DNA of 64,000 bases from Geomonas silvestris (lineage in GTDB: Bacteria > Desulfobacterota > Desulfuromonadia > Geobacterales > Geobacteraceae), in assembly GCF_014193515.1 (NCBI RefSeq), contig NZ_BLXX01000011.1, forward strand, positions 62,001 through 126,000, given 5' to 3'. Position numbers and translations under genes: made by a program. Position 1 is the stretch's first letter. Every line of letters begins with the position of its first letter. Under the pieces are notes generated by a model that saw nothing but the letters and a program-made list of their open reading frames with translations, was not told the origin of the DNA and did no database searches. Shown in pieces: positions 43,040-50,462 of this stretch.

Positions 43040-44364
43040 GGTTCTCCCTCTTTGGTGTTTCGGTGCTCGCCCACAATAGCCTCGAACTCCTCGCGGTAGA
43101 GCTGGGCGAAGCGGCGCGCCGAGTGCCTCAGGTACAGTTCGCCCTCCCCTTCCCGGACCAGGATCTCCCGGGGAACCAGGCAGTAGGAGAAGAGCACGCC
43201 GAACAGGATGACGGCGAACCCCGCGAAGATCCCCGAGGTGCCGCGGCTGCCGTCCAAGAGTATGTCGGTCCACCAGGCCTCGCCCGCCAGGCGCACCGTG
43301 AGCGGCCCCAGATTACCGAGCCCCCCCGCGTTCAGGCTCGCCACGCCCAAAAGCTCCTGGCCGCGGTAAAGGCGCAGAAAGAGCGGCGACCGGGCGAGCT
43401 TAAGCCCCTTTTTCTGCGGGTCGGCGTAGAACTTCCCCTTCAGGACGAGCCCCTCCTCCTTGAGGGGGATTTCGCCGTACCCTGCCTTGTCCCGACGCTG
43501 CGGGTAGGGGATCAGCAGGCGCTCCCGGGCAAGCCCCTGCCGGTAAGGGGAGGTGAACTCCAGCAGGAAGGCCCTGCCGAAGGAGTTCGCCTGGTACACC
43601 AGAAAGGGGCCGAACTGCGACTTGTCGCTCAGGGCCACCTCCACCCGCTGGGCCGCCCCTCCGGGAGCCTGCTTAAGGGAGAGCCGCGAGCCGAGCCCGG
43701 CCAGCTTGTCGTTGGGGTAGAAGCTCGGCTCGACCCGCTCCAGGGTGATCTGTGCCGGGAGCGGCCGGCGAAAGCGCAAGGCCCCCAGGATCTCCGCCGA
43801 GTTCTCCGGGTTGGGCGCCACGGTCTCGCCGCTCACCAGGCGCAAAAAGACCCGGTGCTGGGTCACCACGTAGCTGAGCGAGAAGATCACGGCGACGACC
43901 AGCCCCAGGTGCAGCAGGAAGTTCCCCCAGTACCCGGCCCTGTGCTTGACGAAGCGGTGCACCTCCCCGCTCGAGCCGCTCGGGCGGTACCCCGCCTGGG
44001 CAAGGCGCGGGGCGAGCCCGGCCAGGTCCCCGGGGAGCCGCACCCCGTCCGGGACCGCGTCGGGCCGGGGCGGACGCTTCAGCTGGGAGGCGACGGCTAA
44101 GAACTGGTTCCAGGTGGAGAGTAAAAGCGACAGGCCGAAAAAGGCGATGAGCAGCATGAACCACCAGCTTCCCACCACGTTGTCAAGGCCGAGAAACCCG
44201 GCGGTCTCCCTGAGCGGCCCGGGGAGTTTTTCCAGCCAGGCCGGCAGCTTCCCCCCCGCCCCCTCGCGCTGGGGGACCAGCACGGCCTCCAAAAGGGCCA
44301 GGGTGATGGCGGCCAGAAGCGACAGCACCGTCTTTCGGGAGGTGAGGAAGTTGAGCGCTTTCAT
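43036..44364 (-). CDS. resB: ResB-like cytochrome c biogenesis protein (second copy)
   Basis: A 442-aa ResB family member. It has an N-terminal pair of helices (TVLSLLAAITLALLEAVLV; WWFMLLIAFFGLSLLLSTW), a third helix (GNFLLHLGLVVAVIFSLSYVV), a large periplasmic domain and a last helix (IFAGFAVILFGVLFSYCLV). SWWFMLL is the typical ResB phrase. It overlaps ccsA and the GT39 gene by 4 nt on each side, showing translational coupling. Confidence 0.85.
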   Translation of the reverse strand: MKALNFLTSRKTVLSLLAAITLALLEAVLVPQREGAGGKLPAWLEKLPGPLRETAGFLGLDNVVGSWWFMLLIAFFGLSLLLSTWNQFLAVASQLKRPPRPDAVPDGVRLPGDLAGLAPRLAQAGYRPSGSSGEVHRFVKHRAGYWGNFLLHLGLVVAVIFSLSYVVTQHRVFLRLVSGETVAPNPENSAEILGALRFRRPLPAQITLERVEPSFYPNDKLAGLGSRLSLKQAPGGAAQRVEVALSDKSQFGPFLVYQANSFGRAFLLEFTSPYRQGLARERLLIPYPQRRDKAGYGEIPLKEEGLVLKGKFYADPQKKGLKLARSPLFLRLYRGQELLGVASLNAGGLGNLGPLTVRLAGEAWWTDILLDGSRGTSGIFAGFAVILFGVLFSYCLVPREILVREGEGELYLRHSARRFAQLYREEFEAIVGEHRNTKEGEP

Positions 44365-45743
44365 GGCTGGTTGCCGGAGTGCCGGGGGGGGAGCCCCATG
44401 GCGGCGCCGGGGGGGATCCCCTTGCCGGCCGCCTCGGCCTCTTTTTCTTTCATCTCGGCCAGGTACTTGTCGACGAAATGCTTCTTGAGGACCGGGATGC
44501 GCATCCCCTTGCCGACGGCGAGCAGGTACAGGGGGGCCGCCACCAGGAGGACCGCCGCCAGGTAGGCGCCGAGCGCGAGCCCGGGACGCGGGAGGCGTTC
44601 CCCGACGCCCCAGAGCGTCCCGGCCACCAGCATGACCGCATAGGGGAGCACCGAGAGCGCGGTGTTCATCCAGATCGGGCGCCAGGTGGCGGCCAGCGGC
44701 AGGTAGGCGATCAGGAACAGCCCGGCCAGGTACAGGCGCCCCTCGTCGCGCTCCCGCCCCCCCCGCCTGAGGGTGAGGAAGAGGGCCGGCAGCACCAGCA
44801 GCCAGACCAGCGGGTTCGCGTACCCCAGGACCACGGTGGTCCCCTCCTCGACGCTCGGGTGCTCGACCGCCGGGTCCAGGATGTCCATGTTTATGAAGGG
44901 ATCGACGAACACCGAAGGGGTCACGAACCACGTCCAGGCCCGGTTGTCGGTGTCGTGCCAGGGCTTGGGCTTGTAGCCTACGTGCTGCGAGGTTTCCAGG
45001 AGCATGCTGCGCTGCAGGTCCCCCCACTCGGCAAGCGAGTAGCCGCGACCAAACCAGGGGAGGAAGGTCAAAAGGTAGACCAGCGCCGGCACCAGCAGCA
45101 GGAAGACCCCGAGCTGGAACCAGCCGGCGACTGTCCGCCCCAGGTCACCGCGGCTCTCCCTGAACTGCAGCCAGGCCAAAAGCGCAAGCGTCGCCGCCAA
45201 AGGCAGGAGCGCGCTGAGCTTGGAGGCGAGCCCCAGCCCGAAACAGATGCCGCTCCCCAAAAGCCACAGGTGGTTGCCGCCGTCCCGGAAGCGGTACACA
45301 AGCCAGATGGCCGCCAGCGGGAAGAAGGCGAGGTAGATGTCGTTGATCCCCTGCCGGGTGAACTCGACGACCAGGGCGTCCACGGTCCATAGGAGGGAGG
45401 CTAAAAGGGCTATGCGGCCGTCCCGGAAGATGCGCCGGGCCACCAGCCCGACCAGCGGGGTGCACAGGATCCCCAAGAGGAGGCTCACCCCCTTCACCCC
45501 GGCGACGCCGGAACCGAAGAACCTCAGCGTCCCGTAGACCAGGATGTTGCGCAGGCAGGGGTGGTTCCACATGGTCGGCCCCAGCTGGCCGTTCTCCATG
45601 TAGTTGATGGCGCTCAGCGCCACCGAGAGGTCGTCGCTGGATACCGGCTGGCTGCCGATCTGAACCAGGTTGAGCAGGGCCGAGAGCACGGTGAGGGCCA
45701 GGAGCCCCAGGGCGAAGCGGCGTGCGGCGAGGGCGCTCGTCAT
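44361..45743 (-). CDS. Glycosyltransferase family 39 (ArnT/PMT-like) membrane protein
   Basis: A 460-aa protein with about ten membrane helices. The first periplasmic loop has the catalytic-type acidic pair in SQPVSSDDLSVALSAINYMENG and the GPTMWNHPCLRNIL region typical of GT39/GT83 enzymes that use polyprenyl-phosphate sugars. EFTRQGINDIYLAFFPLAA follows. It is embedded in a cytochrome-maturation operon (4-nt overlaps on both sides), so it might glycosylate an exported protein such as a cytochrome. That role is inference. Confidence 0.8.
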   Translation of the reverse strand: MTSALAARRFALGLLALTVLSALLNLVQIGSQPVSSDDLSVALSAINYMENGQLGPTMWNHPCLRNILVYGTLRFFGSGVAGVKGVSLLLGILCTPLVGLVARRIFRDGRIALLASLLWTVDALVVEFTRQGINDIYLAFFPLAAIWLVYRFRDGGNHLWLLGSGICFGLGLASKLSALLPLAATLALLAWLQFRESRGDLGRTVAGWFQLGVFLLLVPALVYLLTFLPWFGRGYSLAEWGDLQRSMLLETSQHVGYKPKPWHDTDNRAWTWFVTPSVFVDPFINMDILDPAVEHPSVEEGTTVVLGYANPLVWLLVLPALFLTLRRGGRERDEGRLYLAGLFLIAYLPLAATWRPIWMNTALSVLPYAVMLVAGTLWGVGERLPRPGLALGAYLAAVLLVAAPLYLLAVGKGMRIPVLKKHFVDKYLAEMKEKEAEAAGKGIPPGAAMGLPPRHSGNQP

Positions 45744-46516
45744 GGCGCGGTCCGGGAGCCGGCCTGGGCCGGGGCTCCCCCTCCGGGTGCGGCGCCGATC
45801 AGCCGCGCGAAGCGCTCGAGCTCCCCCGCCTCGCGCGGCCCGAGTCCCGGGGTCTCCATCTCGGCGCAGAGGACCACGCAGTCGGCCTTAAGGCCGGCTG
45901 CCTGCAGCTGCCGGAACAGCCCCTCGGCGTCGGCCGTGGCAAAGTAGGAAGCCCCCACGTAGAGCAGCACCGGCTCGGCAGGGGGGCTAAGGGCGGCGGC
46001 CGTGGTGAAGCGCCGTGGATACCCCTCGCGGGGGAAGTAGACCCCGTCGGCGCCGACGCGGCGGTCCTTCGCCTTGAGCGTCGCCTGGCGCTGGCGCGCG
46101 AACTCGTCCTGGGGGAGCACCGCCACGATGCTGCGGGCAATCCCGTTCAGGGCGGCGACGTAGAGGAAGCTGAGCCGGTCCAGGTTCTCCCTCTCGAAGA
46201 GCTGGGCGGTGTTGAAGAGTTGCAACGGATAGGCGCGGTACATCGGGTCGGGGATGCGTTCGCCGGGGACGAAGGAGGGCCAGGAGCCGGAGACGAAGAC
46301 GACGGTGCGGCCGCGGTAGCCGGCCTCTTTCCAGAGGAGGTAGGCGTCACCGGGGGTCGCTACCAGGCGTTTCACCACCTGTGGCGCGGCGAGGGTGCCG
46401 GAAGGGCCGAACTGCCTGTGGGCCACCCCCCGGGCGTCGAGCCAGAAAAGCGCGAGCATGAAGAGGACGGCCAGTACCAGGGAGGCCGTCAGGCTGAGTT
46501 TCGTTGGTTGCGGCAT
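45740..46516 (-). CDS. Membrane-anchored protein of unknown function
   Basis: A 258-aa protein with one N-terminal helix (LTASLVLAVLFMLALFWLDA) and a soluble, presumably periplasmic, domain. Notable segments are AYLLWKEAGYRGRTVVFVSGSWPSF, MYRAYPLQLFNTAQLFERENL and LLYVGASYFATADAEGLFRQLQAAG. It resembles no family I recognise. It overlaps the GT39 start by 4 nt, so it belongs to the operon. The ATG at 46516 is chosen because it directly precedes the membrane helix. Confidence 0.7.
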   Translation of the reverse strand: MPQPTKLSLTASLVLAVLFMLALFWLDARGVAHRQFGPSGTLAAPQVVKRLVATPGDAYLLWKEAGYRGRTVVFVSGSWPSFVPGERIPDPMYRAYPLQLFNTAQLFERENLDRLSFLYVAALNGIARSIVAVLPQDEFARQRQATLKAKDRRVGADGVYFPREGYPRRFTTAAALSPPAEPVLLYVGASYFATADAEGLFRQLQAAGLKADCVVLCAEMETPGLGPREAGELERFARLIGAAPGGGAPAQAGSRTAP

Positions 46517-46583
46517 CGGCACCTTGTCTCGGTTGATCGGGTTCTCAAGGGGCAAAAGGGACGGGAGCGGGGCTCGACCGCCG

Positions 46584-47162
46584 CTACTGCTTCTTGTTGA
46601 ACATCTTGTCCCAAGAGGGGAGCTCCTTGCGCTCCTCGCCGGAGGCGGTGATTTCGGTGATGATCCACTGCCCCTGCCGGTTCTCCAGGAGGTACTGGAC
46701 GTCGTAGGCGTAGTCTTTCACCTGGTTGGAGACCTCGTTGGTCTTCAGGTCGGCGTAGCCGAAGTCCCAGACCTCCCGGGTCACCACCCGGCACTTGTTC
46801 TGCTGGGCGCAGTCGGTCTCCCGGAAGTCGATCTTCTTCAGCTGGGAGATCATGCGCTTTTTCCCCTCGGCGATGGCGGCCATGTGGTAGTAGGCCTTCT
46901 CGGCCAGCGCGGTACTGGCCACCTGCTGCAGCGCGGTCATGTTGCCGGCCTGGTACCCCTCGGTCAGCAGACGGTTGTAGGTGACCACCCGCTCCTGGAC
47001 CGTTTTAGCCACTCCGGCACTGTCCTGCGCAGCACCGGCACCCGAACCGGCAGTACCGGCTGGTGCCACTGGCTTTGCAGGCTCCTGCTTCTGGCAACCG
47101 ACAAAAGCCACTGTCAGAAAAGAGGCGCAGAGCATCGTTTTGACAATAGTTAATTTCCTCAT
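46584..47162 (-). CDS. Putative lipoprotein, first gene of the ResB/CcsA operon
   Basis: A 192-aa protein with a lipoprotein signal peptide (MRKLTIVKTMLCASFLTVAFVGC, lipobox VGC) and an Ala/Gly/Pro linker (EPAKPVAPAGTAGSGAGAA). A domain of about 130 residues follows (YNRLLTEGYQAGNMTALQQVAS... VWDFGYADLKTNE... YLLENRQGQWIITEI), which has the look of an NTF2/SnoaL-like alpha+beta fold. Two cysteines (CAQQNKC) may form a disulfide. AAAAGG lies upstream. It probably sits on the periplasmic face of a membrane. Confidence 0.75.
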   Translation of the reverse strand: MRKLTIVKTMLCASFLTVAFVGCQKQEPAKPVAPAGTAGSGAGAAQDSAGVAKTVQERVVTYNRLLTEGYQAGNMTALQQVASTALAEKAYYHMAAIAEGKKRMISQLKKIDFRETDCAQQNKCRVVTREVWDFGYADLKTNEVSNQVKDYAYDVQYLLENRQGQWIITEITASGEERKELPSWDKMFNKKQ

Positions 47163-47388
47163 AGATCTACCTTTTAACATAAATTGGCCGTTCTGCACTA
47201 GCAATCCTTTTCCCTCTGACAGAACTGGCAGGCAAAGCGGTTGCCGCGGGCCGGGAGGTTGTGTCAGCCGGTGCGCGCCGACTCACGGTCCTTGCCGCGC
47301 GCATGGCTGTCAGCACCGAGAAATGCCATTGACGGATCTGGATTTTTACGATAGAAGGTAGGACTGCCGTTGATGCCGTTTCATAAAG

Positions 47389-47464
47389 GCCGGAGTAACT
47401 CAGTTGGTAGAGTAGCTGATTCGTAATCAGCAAGTCGGCGGTTCGAGTCCGCTCTTCGGCTCCA
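47389..47464 (+). tRNA. tRNA-Thr (anticodon CGU)
   Basis: A 76-nt cloverleaf: acceptor GCCGGAG/CTTCGGC, D-arm with AACTCAGTTGGTAGAG, anticodon stem GCTGA with loop TTCGTAA (anticodon CGT), T-loop GGTTCGAGTCC, encoded CCA end. A terminator follows directly. It marks the left edge of the mobile region. Confidence 0.96.
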
Positions 47465-47471
47465 TAAAAAC

Positions 47472-47505
47472 AAGGGGTTACAGCTTAGGCTGTAGCCCCT
47501 TCGCT
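47472..47505 (+). terminator. tRNA-Thr terminator
   Basis: AAGGGGTTACAG and CTGTAGCCCCTT form a stem with a 6-nt loop, followed by CGCTTTT. Confidence 0.8.
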
Positions 47506-47507
47506 TT

Positions 47508-47540
47508 TCGGTAACCATTTGGGTAACACATGGGTAACAA
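47508..47540. repeat. Three GGTAAC repeats next to the tRNA
   Basis: GGTAACCATTT, GGGTAACACAT and GGGTAACAACC lie at 11-13-bp spacing just after the tRNA terminator. Similar runs are common where integrative elements use a tRNA gene and may be recombinase arm sites. Confidence 0.5.
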
Positions 47541-47562
47541 CCTGGCAGGAGTGCATAAAGGA

Positions 47563-47590
47563 AAGGGGCTACAATTGCCTGTAGCCCCTT
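47563..47590. terminator. Second GGGGCTACA hairpin
   Basis: AAGGGGCTACA pairs with TGTAGCCCCTT around ATTGCC. It shares the right arm sequence with the tRNA terminator, suggesting duplication of the tRNA flank. It is also well placed as the terminator for the Fic gene on the minus strand. Confidence 0.6.
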
Positions 47591-47650
47591 AATCGTTTCA
47601 GCGTATCATCGAGCAGGGGACCGTTCTCGCCCCGACCTTGCAGACTTACT

Positions 47651-48811
47651 CTATTGCACTTCATCATACGGTGGCGCAAAGCCTTCCTTCACCAATACCC
47701 GCATCACTCCTCTGATCAAGGCATTATTGACAAAGTTGATGGAGTAGGTCCGAGCACCAGGACGTACCGGCTGAAGCATCCCCGAATCCACTAGTTTCTT
47801 CAGTTGGTAGGCTCTCTGGCGTTCTGTGACCTCGGGGAACAAATCCGCATAGTCACTCGACTTGAACTCCCGGAGAGTCACCGACTGGCGCAGGACCTTC
47901 TCCTCATAAGGCAGAATCAAGCCGCGGGTCCTACTATACTCCAGAGCTGGGAACAGGATCTTGTCCTTCAAAAACTCGTATCTCGTCAGCTGGTCTACCT
48001 TTGCGAGCTCGTCCCGGATCCCAGAGAGAACGTAAAGGCACCATTGCTCCGTCCCTTCAGGTGTACCTGAATCGGCCAAAGAGAGCATGTCGTAGTACAT
48101 CTGCCGATCGTTGCAAAAAACTGCCGTTGGGTTCAACACTCGTCCGCCAGTCGTGACGTTGAATCCGTACTTGATAAGCAGAGCATAGGTGAGAAGCCGG
48201 ACGACGCGGCCGTTACCATTACTGAATGGGTGAACCCAAGCAAATCGGTGGTGAGCCAGCGCCGCTTTCAGCAAGTCGTATTTTGGCGGATCATTGCGAT
48301 TGATGAACGCCACAAGCTCCTGCATGTAGTCCTGGACCATCAGTGGTGCCGGAGGGGTATGAGTGGCCCCAGCAATCATCACGGGTCCGGTCCGATAACG
48401 TCCAGGTGTCCTATCTCCTTCCCGCACTAAGTCTTTGACGGTCAAGGAGTGCAATTCACGGATGAGAAGGTGAGTGATCTCACTGCCTTTCGTGACGGCC
48501 GTCTCCAGGTAGTCCATAGCCTGCTCGATGTTCTCGATCTCCCGGATGTTCTCGCCATGGACTGGCTCGTTACCCACCTTCGCTTCAATGTAGTCTGCGA
48601 GCGTTGTCCGGTTGCCTTCTATGCGCGCGGACCCGAGGCTTTCCAGTAGATGAAAGATGCGCTTAAGCTGGAAGAAAACAAGCGGAGGCGTGTCGCCAGA
48701 CAACGTAAGTCGACGCAGATGCTCCAGCTCCATCACCACATCCGTCAGCGGGGATGCAAACGAGAGTTCGGGGAGCTGCAGCGGAACATTTACAAGACCC
48801 TGGGAAGACAT
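47651..48811 (-). CDS. Fic family protein (AMP-transferase type)
   Basis: A 386-aa protein. The Fic active site HPFSNGNGRVVR is complete (catalytic His about residue 194). An N-terminal inhibitory helix motif SARIEGN fits (S/T)xxxE(G/N), so it is a class II, self-inhibited Fic protein. The C-terminus (RQRAYQLKKLVDSGMLQPV) has a winged-helix look. Such proteins AMPylate target proteins. There is no separate antitoxin gene, as expected for the built-in inhibitor. The ATG at 48811 has AAAGGA upstream. It is the first gene after the tRNA. Confidence 0.88.
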   Translation of the reverse strand: MSSQGLVNVPLQLPELSFASPLTDVVMELEHLRRLTLSGDTPPLVFFQLKRIFHLLESLGSARIEGNRTTLADYIEAKVGNEPVHGENIREIENIEQAMDYLETAVTKGSEITHLLIRELHSLTVKDLVREGDRTPGRYRTGPVMIAGATHTPPAPLMVQDYMQELVAFINRNDPPKYDLLKAALAHHRFAWVHPFSNGNGRVVRLLTYALLIKYGFNVTTGGRVLNPTAVFCNDRQMYYDMLSLADSGTPEGTEQWCLYVLSGIRDELAKVDQLTRYEFLKDKILFPALEYSRTRGLILPYEEKVLRQSVTLREFKSSDYADLFPEVTERQRAYQLKKLVDSGMLQPVRPGARTYSINFVNNALIRGVMRVLVKEGFAPPYDEVQ

Positions 48812-48918
48812 CGACAACCGTCCTTTCAACTAACTACAATCGTAATTCGCCTTTCGCTGTAAGCACAGCATATTAGCAGAGGCAACCATCCACAACAACT
48901 ACAAACTTGAGAAAACGT

Positions 48919-48935
48919 ATTAACGTAAAACGTTA
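48919..48935. promoter_or_regulatory. Palindrome upstream of the Fic gene
   Basis: TTAACG-TAAAA-CGTTAA is a perfect dyad about 110 nt before the Fic start, within AT-rich DNA; a possible operator. Confidence 0.35.
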
Positions 48936-49088
48936 ACACCTAACCCCACACCGGCCACCTTGCCGCAGCAGTCCCGGCGAAATCATTTCGCATCACATTA
49001 CGCCGCCGCCTTTCCCTGGATAACTGGGCAGTGTAATGCGGTCCAGCCAGGCCGGTTGCACGCCGGCCGTTTCTTACTCCGCCCCCTA

Positions 49089-49260
49089 TCACCGAAGGGC
49101 CAGCAGCTCGCCTCCGTTGCGGGCGTTCGACACCCCGCTGTTGGGGATGCTGATCAGGCGCATCCGGTCGGCGTACCTGGTGCACACCAGCTCCGCGGTA
49201 GCGCCCTGGGAGCCGTCATCGACCACGACAATCTCCAGGTCGGGGTGGTCCCGTGCCAGG
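49089..49260 (-). pseudogene. Truncated glycosyltransferase family 2 fragment
   Basis: The minus strand encodes LARDHPDLEIVVVDDGSQGA and, further on, RMRLISIPNSGVSNARNGG, which match the central part of GT2 enzymes (strand, DDGS motif, 'pN.GvsnARN.G'). The start codon region and everything after the ARN motif are missing. It is a relic between the Fic gene and the zinc-ribbon protein. Confidence 0.7.
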
Positions 49261-49411
49261 CCCCGAGTCGAGGGGCTCCGCAACCACATCGGCAGTTCAG
49301 CCCTTGCTGCCGACCTCCTCCCCTTCTTGTCGCCCCTGTCCTGTCCAGACCGGCCCAGGGCACAGCCACTCTCCGGAAAGAGTGGCTCCCCAGGCGTGCC
49401 TCCGTGTCTCA

Positions 49412-49810
49412 TCAGTCCTCGGTGCCATTTGCCATACGTCGAGCGATGTACGCCTCCACATCGGATCGTCGATAGCGTATGGTCCTCCCCAGGCGAGCGT
49501 AACTTGGGCCAATTCCCCGCCATCTCCACTGCTGGATGGTGGACACCCGCATCTGGAGCAGAGCCGCCACTTGCTCGGTGGTCAGCAACTCGCTCTGCGA
49601 ATAGGACAACTTGCTCCTTTGTGGTTGGTCAGTCATTTGCGCCTCCTCGAACAATTCCAGTTGGTCAACATCCGGTTTCTGTCTGCGATTGGTTCTTAGC
49701 CGCGGCGGGGCGTGGACCCCCACCTTCTGTGCGCACGTCGGGCCGATCCCGAGTTTTCGATACTTGCTGTCCTTGAGCACTCTTCCGCATACCCTGCACC
49801 TCGTTGCCAT
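49412..49810 (-). CDS. Zinc-ribbon plus excisionase-type HTH protein
   Basis: A 132-aa protein. Residues 5-31 (CRVCGRVLKDSKYRKLGIGPTCAQKVG) form a zinc-ribbon-like motif of the 'CxxCGrxLkd...GiGPtC' type (DUF6011-like). Residues ~72-125 (LLTTEQVAALLQMRVSTIQQWRWRGIGPSYARLGRTIRYRRSDVEAYI) are a MerR/excisionase HTH_17 domain. GGGAGGG lies upstream of the ATG. It is probably a DNA-binding protein of the mobile element. The HTH closely resembles that at 63707-63901. Confidence 0.78.
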   Translation of the reverse strand: MATRCRVCGRVLKDSKYRKLGIGPTCAQKVGVHAPPRLRTNRRQKPDVDQLELFEEAQMTDQPQRSKLSYSQSELLTTEQVAALLQMRVSTIQQWRWRGIGPSYARLGRTIRYRRSDVEAYIARRMANGTED

Positions 49811-50102
49811 GGCGGTTCCCTCCCTGAAAAAACAAACGAATGTCTTCCTTGAAGCGCAAAAAAATTTGCCTTTTACCTATATACAGCGTCCGCGTTTACA
49901 AATTTCCGGACCTTTTTTGCTATATGAGTCAAAAATAATCGAATAAACCAAATTCAGTGCGCAAGAATTCGCCTAAACCATCATTTTTGGGCAAAGTGAT
50001 TACGTTTGATGGAAAATATCAGATGTAACAGATGTGATTATTAGAAAGTTAACTTGGGCATTCACAACCTGGGATACACTTACAGCTGTCCGCTAAGAAA
50101 GG

Positions 50103-50133
50103 ATCTTTAGAACACTTATAGTGTTCTAAAGAT
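50103..50133. repeat. Perfect 31-nt palindrome
   Basis: ATCTTTAGAACACT (50103-50116), loop TAT, and the exact complement AGTGTTCTAAAGAT (50120-50133). AT-rich, with a loose T-rich tail on the plus side. It could be an operator, origin-type site or weak terminator. Confidence 0.75.
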
Positions 50134-50161
50134 ATTTACTTTTCATTTTTACCATGCGGTT

Positions 50162-50242
50162 TGAAAAGCCTATGCTTTTCACTCCACGTTTTGACGATTT
50201 CGAGGCGGCCTCAAAGACGAAATGAAAGGTATATGCTTTTCA
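50162..50242. repeat. Two copies of a TGAAA..GCTTTTCA dyad
   Basis: TGAAAAGCCTATGCTTTTCA (50162-50181) is a near-perfect dyad; TGAAAGGTATATGCTTTTCA (50223-50242) is a second, less symmetric copy. The spacing is 61 bp. Confidence 0.65.
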
Positions 50243-50462
50243 ACGGACTTTTGTGAGGAGGATGGATCAGAACGCCGGCAGGTGTACCGCTGGGCGCTTG
50301 GCAATACCGAAAGCAGAGCAGCGAACTACCGCAGGTGCAGCAGGTAGCCACCTCACTCGAGTGCCGCGCCGTGGAACCGACAGCCAGGTCCTTCCCCGAG
50401 CCTCAAGGTCGACCAAGGTCTGGTGCCGCGCTAAAAACGGGGTGAGGATCGGCGGCCTCGCC

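Larger units (their letters stand above)
49811..50250. other. AT-rich intergenic DNA with palindromes, no gene
   Basis: About 440 nt, clearly lower in GC than the flanks. It holds a perfect palindrome (50103-50133) and two copies of a TGAAAAGC-type dyad (50162-50242), listed separately. Confidence 0.6.

Noticed and set aside
41189-43099. Long plus-strand frames opposite radical SAM and CcsA genes
   Set aside because: High-GC shadows; the minus-strand proteins have clear family motifs and overlapping starts and stops.
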